Counted from the stretch's first letter, positions 23,325 to 33,632 are shown. The stretch is 64,000 bases of DNA from an uncultured Pelagibacteraceae bacterium (GCA_902576395.1 CACGVB010000002.1:1-64000); one strand, 5' to 3'. Notes: generated by a model from the letters alone, not told the origin. Numbers and translations: made by a program.

Positions 23325-24004
23325 TATAAGCTTTCAATTAAATTCTCAAAAAATAATGATCCATCTTCACCTGAAAGAAATGGATCAATCATTCTCTCTG
23401 GATGAGGCATCATACCTAAAATATTTTTATCTTTATTAAATATTCCAGCTATATTTTTTAAGGCGCCGTTTGGATTATTTTTATCATCATCATTTCCTTT
23501 ATGGTCACAATAAGTAACAGCAATTTGACCATTATCTTCAATTGATTTTAACTCATTTTTTGAGCAAAAATAATTTCCTTCGTTGTGAGCAATATGGAGT
23601 TCTAAAACTTCTTTTTTAATTTTTTTAAAATATTTGTTTTCTTTATTTTTAATTTTTACGAAAACATTTTTGCAAATAAAGTTTAAGTATTTATTTTGTT
23701 GAAGTATTCCTGGTAACAAACCTGTCTCAGTGAGTATTTGAAAACCATTACAAATTCCAAGAACTAATCCTCCTGAGTTAGCAAAATCAATTACAGATTT
23801 TATTATTCTTGATTTTCCAGCAATACTTCCACATCGAAGGTAATCTCCGTAAGAAAATCCTCCAGGTAGTACTATTAAGTCACTTTTAGGTATTTCCGCA
23901 TCATTATGCCAAACCATTTGATTTTCAAAACCAAATTTCTTTAAAGCCACATCCATGTCTCTATCACAATTTGAACCAGGGAATATAATTACAGATGATT
24001 TCAT
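23324..24004 (-). CDS. purQ: phosphoribosylformylglycinamidine synthase I
   Basis: [25 protein letters not shown]. Confidence 0.97.
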   Translation of the reverse strand: MKSSVIIFPGSNCDRDMDVALKKFGFENQMVWHNDAEIPKSDLIVLPGGFSYGDYLRCGSIAGKSRIIKSVIDFANSGGLVLGICNGFQILTETGLLPGILQQNKYLNFICKNVFVKIKNKENKYFKKIKKEVLELHIAHNEGNYFCSKNELKSIEDNGQIAVTYCDHKGNDDDKNNPNGALKNIAGIFNKDKNILGMMPHPERMIDPFLSGEDGSLFFENLIESL

Positions 24005-24011
24005 TCAGTAG

Positions 24012-24245
24012 TTACAAGATTTTATAATCCTCAATAACTAGGTTTGCTAAAAGCTTTTTACACATTTCCTCTACTTGTGATTTAGCTTTATTTTCATCAC
24101 TCTCATTTACCTCAATATCAAAATATTTACCTTGTCTAACCTCTGAAACATTATCAAAAGTCATTCCATTTAGAGTTTGCTGAATTGCTTTACCTTGTGG
24201 ATCTAGCACTCCATTTTTTAAAGTGACTATTACTTTTACTTTCAT
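24012..24245 (-). CDS. purS: phosphoribosylformylglycinamidine synthase subunit PurS
   Basis: LKNGVLDPQGKAIQQTL; position in pur operon. Confidence 0.95.
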   Translation of the reverse strand: MKVKVIVTLKNGVLDPQGKAIQQTLNGMTFDNVSEVRQGKYFDIEVNESDENKAKSQVEEMCKKLLANLVIEDYKIL

Positions 24246-25027
24246 TTTTTCTTAATTTTTACTGCTTTAGGTTTAGGATAATTTAATGGTCTTATATTTG
24301 ATTGTTCATGTAATATATTAAGTCTAATCGCTACTTCTTGGTATGCTTCAACTAAGTTTCCAAGGTTATTTCTAAATCTGTCTTTATCTAGTTTTTTATC
24401 TGTTCTCATGTCCCAAAGTCTGCACGTATCAGGACTAATTTCATCAGCTAACATAACTTCTCTTTTGCCTTCAGCTTCAAATCTTCCAAATTCAACTTTA
24501 AAATCTACTAATTTAATTCCAACACCTCTAAACATGCCTTGCAGAAAGTCATTTATTCTTCTTACTTCTTCAGAAATAAAATCTAATTCGAAAACATCCA
24601 TCCATTTAAATGCTAAAATATGTTCTCTGCTTACAAGAGGATCTCCTAGATCATCATTTTTTAGGCAATATTCAACTAGAGGATAATCAAGCACTGTTCC
24701 ATCCTCTATACCCAATCTTTTTGTCAATGAACCTGTTGCAATATTTCTAACAACAAATTCTATTGGAATAATCTCTACTAACTTAACAAGTTGTTCCCTC
24801 ATATTAAGTCTTTTTACCAAATGATTTTTTATTCCAACATTGCTCAATTGTGTAAGAATATGTTCTGAAATTCTATTATTTAAGATTCCTTTACCTTCAA
24901 TGACATCTTTTTTTTGATTATTAAAAGCGGTTGCATCATCTTTGAAATGTTGAATTACTAAATTTTTATCATTGCTAGCATAGATTATTTTAGCTTTACC
25001 TTCGTATAACTTTTTACCTTTTTTCAT
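24242..25027 (-). CDS. purC: SAICAR synthase
   Basis: KLYEGKAKIIY, EFVVRNIATGSL, DEISPDTCRLWD. Confidence 0.97.
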   Translation of the reverse strand: MKKGKKLYEGKAKIIYASNDKNLVIQHFKDDATAFNNQKKDVIEGKGILNNRISEHILTQLSNVGIKNHLVKRLNMREQLVKLVEIIPIEFVVRNIATGSLTKRLGIEDGTVLDYPLVEYCLKNDDLGDPLVSREHILAFKWMDVFELDFISEEVRRINDFLQGMFRGVGIKLVDFKVEFGRFEAEGKREVMLADEISPDTCRLWDMRTDKKLDKDRFRNNLGNLVEAYQEVAIRLNILHEQSNIRPLNYPKPKAVKIKKK

Positions 25028-26319
25028 TATTTAAAGACCCTATTAAAAATTAAATTAACATTCTTAAAGTGTGATGAATAATCAAATATTTTTTTCATTT
25101 TCTTGCTTGATATTCTAGATGTAATGTTTTTGTCACTCATCACAACATCAAAAAGATTAAGATTATCTGCTATGCATTTTTTGGCATGTGCTTGAACTAA
25201 TCTATAAGAGTTTTCTCTAGTCAAACCTGATTTTGTGAGTTCTAACATCAACTCTTGGGAGAAAATGGTACCTTTTGTAATATTAAGGTTATTAAGCATT
25301 TTTTTTGGATAGACGATCATCTTGTCTAATAAGTTTGCTAACCTTATTAATGCAAAATCTAAAGTTATATTAGCATCTGGACCAATATTTCTCTCAACGC
25401 TTGAATGTGAAATATCCCTTTCATGCCAAAGAGCAATATTCTCTAGTGCTGGTATAGTATGACTTCTAACCATTCTAGCTAGTCCAGTTAAGTTTTCACT
25501 TAAAATTGGATTTTTTTTATGAGGCATTGCACTTGAGCCTTTTTGTTTTTTTGAAAAAAATTCCTGCAATTCATAAACTTCAGTTCTTTGTAAATGTCTA
25601 ATTTCAGTTGAAACTCTCTCAATTGATCCTGCTATAATTCCTAAAACTGAAAAATAATATGCATGTCTATCTCTTGGAATAACTTGTGTAGATATTGGTT
25701 CAACTTTTAATCCTAGTTTTTTAGCAACATGTTTTTCTACATTAGGATTAATATTGGCAAATGTTCCAACAGCACCAGATATTGCGCAAGTTGATATTTC
25801 ATCAATTGCACTAATTAATCTTTTTCTATTTCTTTTAAATTCCTCATAATATGAAGCTAATTTAAGCCCAAATGTTATAGGTTCTGCGTGAATACCGTGG
25901 CTTCTACCCATACATGGTGTGAATTTATATTTTTTAGCTTTTGATTTTAAAACTTTTAATATTTGATCAATATCCTTTATTAAAATCTTTCCAGATTGAG
26001 CTAACTGAATATTAAAACTTGTATCTACTACATCTGATGAGGTCATTCCTTGGTGTAAGTATCTTGCTTTAATGCCTACTTTTTCAGTAACTGATGTAAG
26101 AAATGCTATAACATCATGTTTTACTTTAGCTTCGATATTATGGATTCTTTTAACGTTAATTTTAGCTTTTTTTCTAACAGCACTTGCAACACCTTTTGGA
26201 ATTGTACCTAATTTTTCCATTCCTTCAGCTGCAGCAATCTCTACATCTAACCAGATTTGATATTTGTTATATTCGGACCAGATATCCGTAAGTTCTTTTC
26301 TAGAGTATCTTGTTATCAT
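25027..26319 (-). CDS. purB: adenylosuccinate lyase
   Basis: GRSHGIHAEPITFG, GSSAMPHKKNPI. Confidence 0.97.
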   Translation of the reverse strand: MITRYSRKELTDIWSEYNKYQIWLDVEIAAAEGMEKLGTIPKGVASAVRKKAKINVKRIHNIEAKVKHDVIAFLTSVTEKVGIKARYLHQGMTSSDVVDTSFNIQLAQSGKILIKDIDQILKVLKSKAKKYKFTPCMGRSHGIHAEPITFGLKLASYYEEFKRNRKRLISAIDEISTCAISGAVGTFANINPNVEKHVAKKLGLKVEPISTQVIPRDRHAYYFSVLGIIAGSIERVSTEIRHLQRTEVYELQEFFSKKQKGSSAMPHKKNPILSENLTGLARMVRSHTIPALENIALWHERDISHSSVERNIGPDANITLDFALIRLANLLDKMIVYPKKMLNNLNITKGTIFSQELMLELTKSGLTRENSYRLVQAHAKKCIADNLNLFDVVMSDKNITSRISSKKMKKIFDYSSHFKNVNLIFNRVFK

Positions 26320-27089
26320 TAATTATATGGAGGCCTCTTATAACCTTTAACAGATTCTGTAAAAATTTCATAAGAGTCTTCTGTTATTCCTATTGTATGC
26401 TCAAATTGTGCTGATAAAGACTTATCCTTTGTCACTGCTGTCCATCCATCATTAAGGACTTTTACATCTAATTTACCAACATTTATCATAGGTTCTATTG
26501 TAAATGTCATGCCAGGTTTTAGTTCATGACCTGTATTTTTCTTTCCATAATGAAGAATATTAGGTTGCTCATGAAAAGTATTACTAATGCCATGACCACA
26601 AAAATCTCTAACAACTGAAAAACCTCTTTCTTCTACAAAGGATTGAATTTCATAGCCTATGTCTCCTAATTTTACTCCTGGTTTTAAAATTTTAATTCCT
26701 TTCATCATAGACTCGTAAGTTGTTTCTATTAAGTTTTTAGCTTTTACTGGAATATCTCCAATGGTAAACATTCTGCTGGTGTCACCGTAGTATTCATTAA
26801 CTATTGCCGTAACATCAATATTAACTGCATCTCCATCATTTAAAACTCTGTCAGAAGGAATACCATGACAAACAACATGGTTTAAAGATGTGCATAAAGA
26901 TTTTTTAAAACCCCTGTAGTATAGTGGAGCAGAATGTCCACCATTGTCTCTAATAAATTCATAACCCAATTGATCAATTTTATCTGTTGTAACACCTTCC
27001 TTAACTTCATCTGTGAGCATATCTAAAGTTCTAGATGCAAGCTTCCCAGCAATTCTCATTTTTTCAAATTTTTCTGAATAATTACTCAT
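26319..27089 (-). CDS. map: methionine aminopeptidase type I
   Basis: NHVVCHGIPSDRVLNDGDAVNIDVTAI, GHGISNTFHEQPNI, FTIEPMI. Confidence 0.96.
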   Translation of the reverse strand: MSNYSEKFEKMRIAGKLASRTLDMLTDEVKEGVTTDKIDQLGYEFIRDNGGHSAPLYYRGFKKSLCTSLNHVVCHGIPSDRVLNDGDAVNIDVTAIVNEYYGDTSRMFTIGDIPVKAKNLIETTYESMMKGIKILKPGVKLGDIGYEIQSFVEERGFSVVRDFCGHGISNTFHEQPNILHYGKKNTGHELKPGMTFTIEPMINVGKLDVKVLNDGWTAVTKDKSLSAQFEHTIGITEDSYEIFTESVKGYKRPPYN

Positions 27090-27768
27090 CTAAAATTTTT
27101 ATTTTCTTTTCAATTTTAATTTCTTTAGAATTTAAACTACATCTGTAAGCAAGAAAGCTTACACCAGATTTTTTAGCATCTAAATATTCTTTATAATAAG
27201 TAGAGTCTATATCTTTAGCTATTCTAAAATTATTTATACCCTGAATTTGAGTTAAAAATAAGACATAAGGTTTATATCCTTTTTTAATTGATTCCTTTAA
27301 CTTTTGGAGGTGTTTTGTGCCTCTTGATGTAACAGCATCTGGAAATTCTGCAATATCATCTTCTCTCATTAACGTAGTATTTTTTACTTCTAATATTTTC
27401 TTATCACACAAAAAGTCAAATCTAGTATCATCAGAATACTTAAATTCAGCTCGTATATTTTTAATTGTACTAAATTCTTTAATTAATTTATTTTTTAATC
27501 CATGTTCGACAATTCTATTTGCTCTATGAGTATTTACTCCAATTATTCTATTTTTTACTTTAATCATTTCTAAGGTAAATTTTAATTTACGCTTTGGATC
27601 ATTGTGTTCGCTTATCCAAGCTTCATTTTCTTGATCTAATAAACCCATCATAGAGCCCGTATTTGGACAATGTGCTACAACAGTTTTATTATTTACTTCT
27701 ATATCTGCGAAAAATCTCTTATATCTCCGTTGTAATTTGCCTTTTAATAAAGTGTTGGTAAATTTCAT
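27082..27768 (-). CDS. sfsA: SfsA family protein
   Basis: KRYKRFFADIE, HCPNTGSMMGL, EVKNTTLMREDDIAEFPDAVTSRGTKHLQ. Confidence 0.94.
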   Translation of the reverse strand: MKFTNTLLKGKLQRRYKRFFADIEVNNKTVVAHCPNTGSMMGLLDQENEAWISEHNDPKRKLKFTLEMIKVKNRIIGVNTHRANRIVEHGLKNKLIKEFSTIKNIRAEFKYSDDTRFDFLCDKKILEVKNTTLMREDDIAEFPDAVTSRGTKHLQKLKESIKKGYKPYVLFLTQIQGINNFRIAKDIDSTYYKEYLDAKKSGVSFLAYRCSLNSKEIKIEKKIKILDE

Positions 27769-27790
27769 AGAATTTTATTTATATTTGGAA

Positions 27791-28543
27791 ATGACTAATA
27801 AAAAAGAAATATCTGCAGCAATTATAATTATCGGTAACGAAGTATTATCAGGCAGAACAAAAGATTTGAATACAAGTACATTAGCTACTTGGCTTAATTC
27901 TCTAGGAATTTCTGTTGGAGAAGTAAGAGTAATTCCTGATGTGGAAAAAACCATTATAGATACTGTTCATGAATTAAGAGTTAAATACAACTATGTCTTT
28001 ACTACAGGTGGTATTGGTCCTACTCACGATGACATAACTGCAGAGTCAATATCAAAGGCATTTAAAATTGAATATGGATTTCATAAAGAGGCATTTGCAA
28101 TTCTAGAAAAATATTACGAACCAGGTAATTTTAATGATGGTAGACAAAAAATGGCAAAGATGCCAGTTACAGCTAATCTAATTTTAAATCCAACTAGTGG
28201 TGCCCCAGGCTTCTATGTAGACAATGTATTTTCTCTTCCAGGCGTTCCATCAATATTAAAAGCTATGATTGGTGGACTTGGTAATGTATTGGTAGGTGGA
28301 GACCCCATTCTTAGCAAAACAATAAATTTGATGACTTATGAAAGTGAAATAGCAAGTTCATTAACTGATGTTCAAGATAATAACAAAGATGTAGAAATTG
28401 GTAGTTATCCTTTTTTTAGACAAGGTAAATTAGGTGTATCAATTGTATTAAGATCAAAAGATCAAGATAAAATAAACTTATGTAACTCACTAATCCTCGA
28501 ATTTGTAAAAGCAAAAAATATTAAAGTAGTTGAACTAGAGTAA
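27791..28543 (+). CDS. competence/damage-inducible CinA-N / molybdopterin-binding domain protein
   Basis: IIIIGNEVLSGRTKDLN, FTTGGIGPTHDDITAESI. Confidence 0.88.
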   Translation: MTNKKEISAAIIIIGNEVLSGRTKDLNTSTLATWLNSLGISVGEVRVIPDVEKTIIDTVHELRVKYNYVFTTGGIGPTHDDITAESISKAFKIEYGFHKEAFAILEKYYEPGNFNDGRQKMAKMPVTANLILNPTSGAPGFYVDNVFSLPGVPSILKAMIGGLGNVLVGGDPILSKTINLMTYESEIASSLTDVQDNNKDVEIGSYPFFRQGKLGVSIVLRSKDQDKINLCNSLILEFVKAKNIKVVELE

Positions 28544-28950
28544 TGTTATATTTTGCTTACGGAAGTAATCTTAACCTTTTTCAAATGAAGCGGAGATGTA
28601 AAGACTCTGTTTTCTTAAAAAAATACGAACTTAAAGGCTACAGATTAAACTTTAGAAGCAAATATAGAGCCGCTGACATTGAAAAAAGCAAAAATTCTTT
28701 AGTTCCTGGTGCTTTATTTGAAATATCAAAAAGTGATGAAAAAAAACTTGATGTCTATGAAGATTATCCAACTCTTTATAAAAAACTTTATTTTACTTAT
28801 TACAATAAAACAGTGATGACTTATATCATGGTTAATAAAACAGAATTTAGATATCCAACTGAAAGGTATTTAAATGTTGTTAAACGAGGATACAAAGATT
28901 GTAAGTTGGATGTCAAATATCTAAAAATAGCTCTACAATCAGTTAAGTAA
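28543..28950 (+). CDS. gamma-glutamylcyclotransferase-like (AIG2/GGCT fold)
   Basis: MLYFAYGSNLN start and YEDYPTLYKK. Confidence 0.75.
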   Translation: MLYFAYGSNLNLFQMKRRCKDSVFLKKYELKGYRLNFRSKYRAADIEKSKNSLVPGALFEISKSDEKKLDVYEDYPTLYKKLYFTYYNKTVMTYIMVNKTEFRYPTERYLNVVKRGYKDCKLDVKYLKIALQSVK

Positions 28951-29637
28951 ATGCTCTCTAAAAAACAAATATTTTCCAAAGGAATATTGGCTGTAGCACC
29001 GCATATGTTCTCAGTAATTCCTTTTGGAATTGTATGTGGAGCAATTGGTATTGAACTTGGTTTTAGCCCTATTTTAGTTTATGCAATGTCCATCATTATA
29101 TTTGGTGGAGCCTCTCAAATTGTTTTTTTGCAGCTTCTATCAGGAGGAGCATCTGCATTAATTGCAGTAACATCTGTTGGAGTAATTAATTCTAGACACT
29201 TATTATATGGGGCTGTTTTATCAGAATACTTGGAAAAATTATCATTTATTAAAAAGCTTTTGATATCTTATTTAGTTGTAGATCAAGGTTTTGCTGAGTC
29301 TAACAAGTTTTTTCAAAAAAATAGAAATGAAACGCATCTGCATTATCATTTATTAGGTAGTGGTGGAACTCTATGGGTTTGTTGGCAGATATCTACACTT
29401 GCTGGAATAATTCTTGGCTCGTTTGTACCTGAAGAATTAGGATTGAAATTTGCTGTTCCTTTAACTTTTATCGCAATTGTTGTTCAAGATATTAAAAAAT
29501 TAGATCATGTAATAGTTATGATTACGTGTGGGTTGAGTTCATTATTATTTTTTGATGCACCTTTTAAATCTTACATAATCATTTCACCTATAATTGCATT
29601 GTTTGTTGCTGCGTTAGTTCTGAGGTTAAAAAAATGA
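28951..29637 (+). CDS. azlC: AzlC family ABC-independent permease (branched-chain amino acid export)
   Basis: PFGIVCGAIGIELGFSP, FGGASQIVFLQLL, NSRHLLYGAVLSEYL. Confidence 0.88.
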   Translation: MLSKKQIFSKGILAVAPHMFSVIPFGIVCGAIGIELGFSPILVYAMSIIIFGGASQIVFLQLLSGGASALIAVTSVGVINSRHLLYGAVLSEYLEKLSFIKKLLISYLVVDQGFAESNKFFQKNRNETHLHYHLLGSGGTLWVCWQISTLAGIILGSFVPEELGLKFAVPLTFIAIVVQDIKKLDHVIVMITCGLSSLLFFDAPFKSYIIISPIIALFVAALVLRLKK

Positions 29638-29945
29638 CTTGGTTAACAATTATAATTGCAGGAATAATTACTTATTTTATGAGAATGACTATGGTTGCTT
29701 TAGTAGATAGGGATCTATTAGGTGAGAAAGTTAAAGCTGTATTAGCATATGTTCCATCAGCAGTATTTCCAGCAATAATATTTCCAGGAATATTTATAAA
29801 TGATTATGGAACTTTTATAGAAATGAATGATCCTAAAATCTTTGGAGCAATAATTGCTATACTAGTTGGTTATTTTTCAAAAAATGTAATAGCAACGATT
29901 ATATCTGGACTATTTTCATATTGGATTATTATATTTTTATTATAA
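29634..29945 (+). CDS. azlD: AzlD domain-containing protein
   Basis: Small multi-TM, overlaps azlC end; AVLAYVPSAVFPAIIFP. Confidence 0.85.
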   Translation: MTWLTIIIAGIITYFMRMTMVALVDRDLLGEKVKAVLAYVPSAVFPAIIFPGIFINDYGTFIEMNDPKIFGAIIAILVGYFSKNVIATIISGLFSYWIIIFLL

Positions 29946-29954
29946 AATTAACTA

Positions 29955-30854
29955 ATGAGTATCACTAGATCTGAGAGTAACTTTTACAAAAAGAATGGCT
30001 ACTTATTAAAAGATGAGCTTGTTTCAAAGAAAGATATCAATAAGTTAAATGATTTAATTAATCAAATTGTAACAAAAGAAAAGAAAAGTAAAAAAAAAGT
30101 TAAAAATCAAGGTGGTACTCAAAGTTACAATAATTATCACTTTGTATTCAATAGCAACTCTTCAAAAAATAAAGAAATACTCAGATTAAATAACCCCCAA
30201 AATAACAACAAATTATTTTATGACTTATCAAGAAATAAAAAGATTATTGATATAGTTAAAAAGCTAATTGGAGGAACAGTAAGATTTCATCTTGGAAAAT
30301 TAAATTTCAAGTTACCCAATAAGAAAAAAGGAAGTTTAGTTGAATGGCATCAGGACTTTGCTTTTTATCCCCATACAAATGATGATTTAATTACAGTAGG
30401 TATTTATCTTGAGGATTGCGATGAAAAAAATGGTCCATTAAAGGTTATAAAAGGTTCTCATAAAAAAGAACTATTTAGCCATCATAGTAATGACAATTAT
30501 TTTGTAGGTAAAATTAATACTAAAAAAAATAAAATTAATTTAAAAAAATCTGTTTCTTTAACTGGAAAAGCAGGATCAGTTGCTTTCTTTCATTGTCGAA
30601 CAATTCATGGCTCAGGCTTAAATCATACTAATGGATCAAGACCTTTAATACTATTTGGTTATAGAGCAACTGATGCATGGCCTATCATTAATGATGGTAA
30701 TCCACATCCAGAGACAAATTTTGAAAATTATGATGCAAATATTATTTATGGAAAAAAATCAATAGCTCCGAGATGTACTGATGTGCCTATAATTATTCCA
30801 TTACCCAAAAAGAAACATTACGTCTCAATTTATCAGCTTCAAAAAAGTAGATAA
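29955..30854 (+). CDS. phytanoyl-CoA dioxygenase (PhyH) family Fe(II)/2OG oxygenase
   Basis: EWHQDFAFYPHTNDDLITVGIYLEDCDEKNGPLKVIKGSHK...FFHCRTIHGSGLNHT. Confidence 0.9.
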   Translation: MSITRSESNFYKKNGYLLKDELVSKKDINKLNDLINQIVTKEKKSKKKVKNQGGTQSYNNYHFVFNSNSSKNKEILRLNNPQNNNKLFYDLSRNKKIIDIVKKLIGGTVRFHLGKLNFKLPNKKKGSLVEWHQDFAFYPHTNDDLITVGIYLEDCDEKNGPLKVIKGSHKKELFSHHSNDNYFVGKINTKKNKINLKKSVSLTGKAGSVAFFHCRTIHGSGLNHTNGSRPLILFGYRATDAWPIINDGNPHPETNFENYDANIIYGKKSIAPRCTDVPIIIPLPKKKHYVSIYQLQKSR

Positions 30855-30857
30855 TAA

Positions 30858-31427
30858 TCAGCCTTTAAAAATTTTGTCAGGTTTGCCCGTACACATCAGA
30901 TGAGCCTCAGTAATTTTTTCAGGAAACTTGTCTAATTTCCAATTGTTGTCCAAAATATCAAAATATTTTTCTGGGTCAAAATCATCAGACTTTGCAAGCG
31001 TTATACTAAATTCATTATCTTTTCGATAATCTTTCATAATTCCATCAGTAAAATCATCTAAAGGATAATACTCAGGAGCCGTAAACATTACAAAAAAAGC
31101 CATATTGCTAAAAGCTGGCCTAACAAGCACAACATCCGCAACATTCAAAGTATCAGACCCATTTATTCTTATAGGAACCTTTTTTCCTTGTAATTCGGGT
31201 GTCTCTGAACTTTTATAAGTTAAAAAGGAAAACATTATTCCAATTTTATTGCAGTTTCTTTTTTCAAGAACAAATCTCATTTTATCTCCATGAACTACTT
31301 CGCCAGGGACACTAGCTACAACATAACTTCCAAAATCATGTATATTCCATTCATCATCATTAGCATAAGAAAACGTTGTAAAAATAACTGAAACCAATAA
31401 AAAATTTCTTAAAATTTTAAAAAACAC
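30858..31427 (-). CDS. secreted protein of unknown function, paralog of 31482-32057
   Basis: Signal peptide; GTG start at 31427; shares HGD motif, conserved Cys pair and 'YFDI..NNWKLD.F.E' with neighbour. Confidence 0.75.
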   Translation of the reverse strand: MFFKILRNFLLVSVIFTTFSYANDDEWNIHDFGSYVVASVPGEVVHGDKMRFVLEKRNCNKIGIMFSFLTYKSSETPELQGKKVPIRINGSDTLNVADVVLVRPAFSNMAFFVMFTAPEYYPLDDFTDGIMKDYRKDNEFSITLAKSDDFDPEKYFDILDNNWKLDKFPEKITEAHLMCTGKPDKIFKG

Positions 31428-31481
31428 CTAAAAACAATCCTGCTATTTTAACTATTATTAAAGCTTCCATACCTACAAACA

Positions 31482-32057
31482 TTAACTTTCCTTAATTTTA
31501 TTTTTTTCGTTACAACGCCTATAGAATTCCTTAAAATTTTCAGAGAAATAATCTAGTTTCCAATTATTTCTTCTAATATCGAAATAATTTTTAACCTCAA
31601 AATTTAAGCCATCATTTAATGAAATTTCATATCTCTCGTTTTCCTCAATGAACCCTGATAATTTTTGGGCATATTCTTTTGAATCGTAGGAACCTAACTT
31701 AAATACTACCCAATGAGCTCTATGATCTAATATTTTTTCTATATGAGTAACTTCAGCAAAAAAATCAAAATTATTTATTTTTATTGGAATATTTTGATTT
31801 TCAAATTGGTAAATATTGGCATCACCTTTTGTCGTTAAAAAAGTAAATAAATGATAAACGGTGTCACAATCCTTGTAATTTAAAGATAAAACAATTCTAT
31901 CACCATGTATAAATTCACCGTTTTTAGACATGTAAATAAAGTTTTTATCTTTCTCAATTATAGCCCACCCATCATCCTGAGCTCTAGCATGAGGGTGGAC
32001 TATCAAAAGGATAACAAACGCTACTAAATGAAGAAAAAAGAATAATGATAATCTCAC
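31482..32057 (-). CDS. secreted protein of unknown function, paralog of 30858-31427
   Basis: Signal peptide; residues FIHGDRI, YFDIRRNNWKLDYFSENF shared with downstream gene. Confidence 0.75.
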   Translation of the reverse strand: MRLSLFFFLHLVAFVILLIVHPHARAQDDGWAIIEKDKNFIYMSKNGEFIHGDRIVLSLNYKDCDTVYHLFTFLTTKGDANIYQFENQNIPIKINNFDFFAEVTHIEKILDHRAHWVVFKLGSYDSKEYAQKLSGFIEENERYEISLNDGLNFEVKNYFDIRRNNWKLDYFSENFKEFYRRCNEKNKIKES

Positions 32058-32123
32058 GATTCTATTTCTAATAAATTGATTTGTTAAAAATTGGCCCTGA
32101 TTCAGTTCAAATTATGATTTATA

Positions 32124-32161
32124 AAACTAGATCTGTGAAGTAACTCGCAGATCTAGTTTTT
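32124..32161 (-). terminator. hairpin terminator, 13-bp perfect stem
   Basis: aaaactagatctg (32124-32136) pairs with cagatctagtttt (32149-32161); lies just 3' of the 32176-32319 micro-ORF. Confidence 0.75.
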
Positions 32162-32175
32162 ATTCTTACTCATGG

Positions 32176-32319
32176 TTACTTACGCATACCACCTAAAACT
32201 AAATTAAAAACAGCGGTTAATGCAAAAAAGCTAAACCACCATCCAGTAGCTGGTAAAATAACTCCTAGAACTATAGCTTGCTCTATTGCACCAGCTATTA
32301 AGTATTGTTTCATAGTCAT
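32176..32319 (-). CDS. 47-aa predicted membrane micro-protein (not in ORF track)
   Basis: MTMKQYLIAGAIEQAIVLGVILPATGWWFSFFALTAVFNLVLGGMRK; SD-like aaaggaaa upstream, terminator downstream. Confidence 0.7.
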   Translation of the reverse strand: MTMKQYLIAGAIEQAIVLGVILPATGWWFSFFALTAVFNLVLGGMRK

Positions 32320-32329
32320 TTTGTTTCCT

Positions 32330-32356
32330 TTCTGTAAGATTATTTGTCTTACAGAA
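32330..32356. promoter_or_regulatory. 9-bp perfect inverted repeat in leader of the 47-aa micro-ORF
   Basis: ttctgtaag (32330-32338) / cttacagaa (32348-32356), directly upstream of the SD on the minus strand. Confidence 0.4.
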
Positions 32357-32417
32357 TTAATATAATTATTGAGAATTTAAATTTCCTGTGAAATCAATTT
32401 GAAACTATTGGACAATT

Positions 32418-33632
32418 TTACTGAAATGTAGGACCTTTTATAAATGCCATTACTCCTTCTAGATTGTAGAAATATACATAAAGAAAAAAAAGGATAGCAA
32501 AATAACTTCCTGGACCGACTGTTTGCGCATATTTATCAACAATACTTAGGTCTTTTCCAGATTTTAGTTTTCTAACAAATGAATAGACGCATAACATAGT
32601 AGCTATACCTGTGTAAAAGTATGAAACTAAAATAAAACAATCAAGAAAAGTTAAATACGAAAGTTTTGGCAAATCTTCATCAATAATAAAATTATAGGCA
32701 ATTAAAGACAGCAAACATACAATGGTTACATTGACTTTAGCTTCTAATTGAGAACCTCTAACCCAAAATACAGACCATGAAATTGCGAGTATAAAAATAA
32801 TTGGTAAAATTATTTTGAACAAATAGTAGGCAGACTGCCTTTCTATCATTATATCTACATATAAACCTTGATAAGGTAAACCATCGTTATCAACATACGG
32901 ATATTGATAATAATCAACTTCACTTATATTCCAACCTGGAATTTGAATTGTTTGATCTAAAAAAAAATATTTTGTTTCTTTGTAGATAGGCATTGATATT
33001 GGTTCTGGCAAAATTTCAACTAAAGTGGATGGAAATTCTGACCACAGTTCAAAAGAAAGAATTTGGTTATCAAATGGAAATCTCCTGAAATCAAAATTGG
33101 CTGAGAATCTTGCACTGTCTCTTAAACGAGTTCCAACATTACCATCACTATAAATATCTACCCAATCTGCATCACCACCAAGATTAACATTTGTCTTACT
33201 TTTTTTATTATAGAATTCGATCGTTGGATAAAAAAGTCTGTTTGCTTGATTCCAAAGTTCCAATGGATTGTATGAACATAGATATGTTCTTTTACCTTTG
33301 TCATTATACAAACCTAAATTTTTGAGAGTATCTCCCAATCTACTCTCATTCCAATCATACCACATTGAATAAAAAGCCTCAAATTCCATTTCTTTTCCAT
33401 TAATCTCAAAAATTTTTTCTATTAGTAAATCGACATATACTTTTACTGGTTCATCAGATTTATAGTTAGGATTTGGATAGTTCATCGCAGATAATATCTT
33501 GTCACAATCCTCACGACTTACTGTGTAGTCTGGATATTTATATACATTTTGTGAAAACGCATAATTATAAAAGCTAAAAAAAGAAAATAAAAAAATAAAA
33601 AAAACTAAAATTTTATGCTCAACTCTATTCAT
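32418..33632 (-). CDS. pentameric ligand-gated ion channel (pLGIC), paralog 1
   Basis: Signal peptide, beta-sandwich ECD with FDFRRFPFDNQILSFELWS (Pro-loop), four-TM C-terminus; M2 EAKVNVTIVCLLSLIAYNFIIDEDLPK resembles GLIC. Confidence 0.88.
   Translation of the reverse strand: MNRVEHKILVFFIFLFSFFSFYNYAFSQNVYKYPDYTVSREDCDKILSAMNYPNPNYKSDEPVKVYVDLLIEKIFEINGKEMEFEAFYSMWYDWNESRLGDTLKNLGLYNDKGKRTYLCSYNPLELWNQANRLFYPTIEFYNKKSKTNVNLGGDADWVDIYSDGNVGTRLRDSARFSANFDFRRFPFDNQILSFELWSEFPSTLVEILPEPISMPIYKETKYFFLDQTIQIPGWNISEVDYYQYPYVDNDGLPYQGLYVDIMIERQSAYYLFKIILPIIFILAISWSVFWVRGSQLEAKVNVTIVCLLSLIAYNFIIDEDLPKLSYLTFLDCFILVSYFYTGIATMLCVYSFVRKLKSGKDLSIVDKYAQTVGPGSYFAILFFLYVYFYNLEGVMAFIKGPTFQ

Noticed and set aside
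24408-24686. 92-aa ORF opposite purC, 62-aa ORF opposite purB (26072-26260)
   Set aside because: Antisense to conserved purine genes, no evidence of coding
31417-31482. 21-aa micro-ORF MFVGMEALIIVKIAGLFLGVF between the two secreted paralogs (TAATG overlap)
   Set aside because: Very short, overlaps the next gene start, no separate SD; chance ORF cannot be excluded
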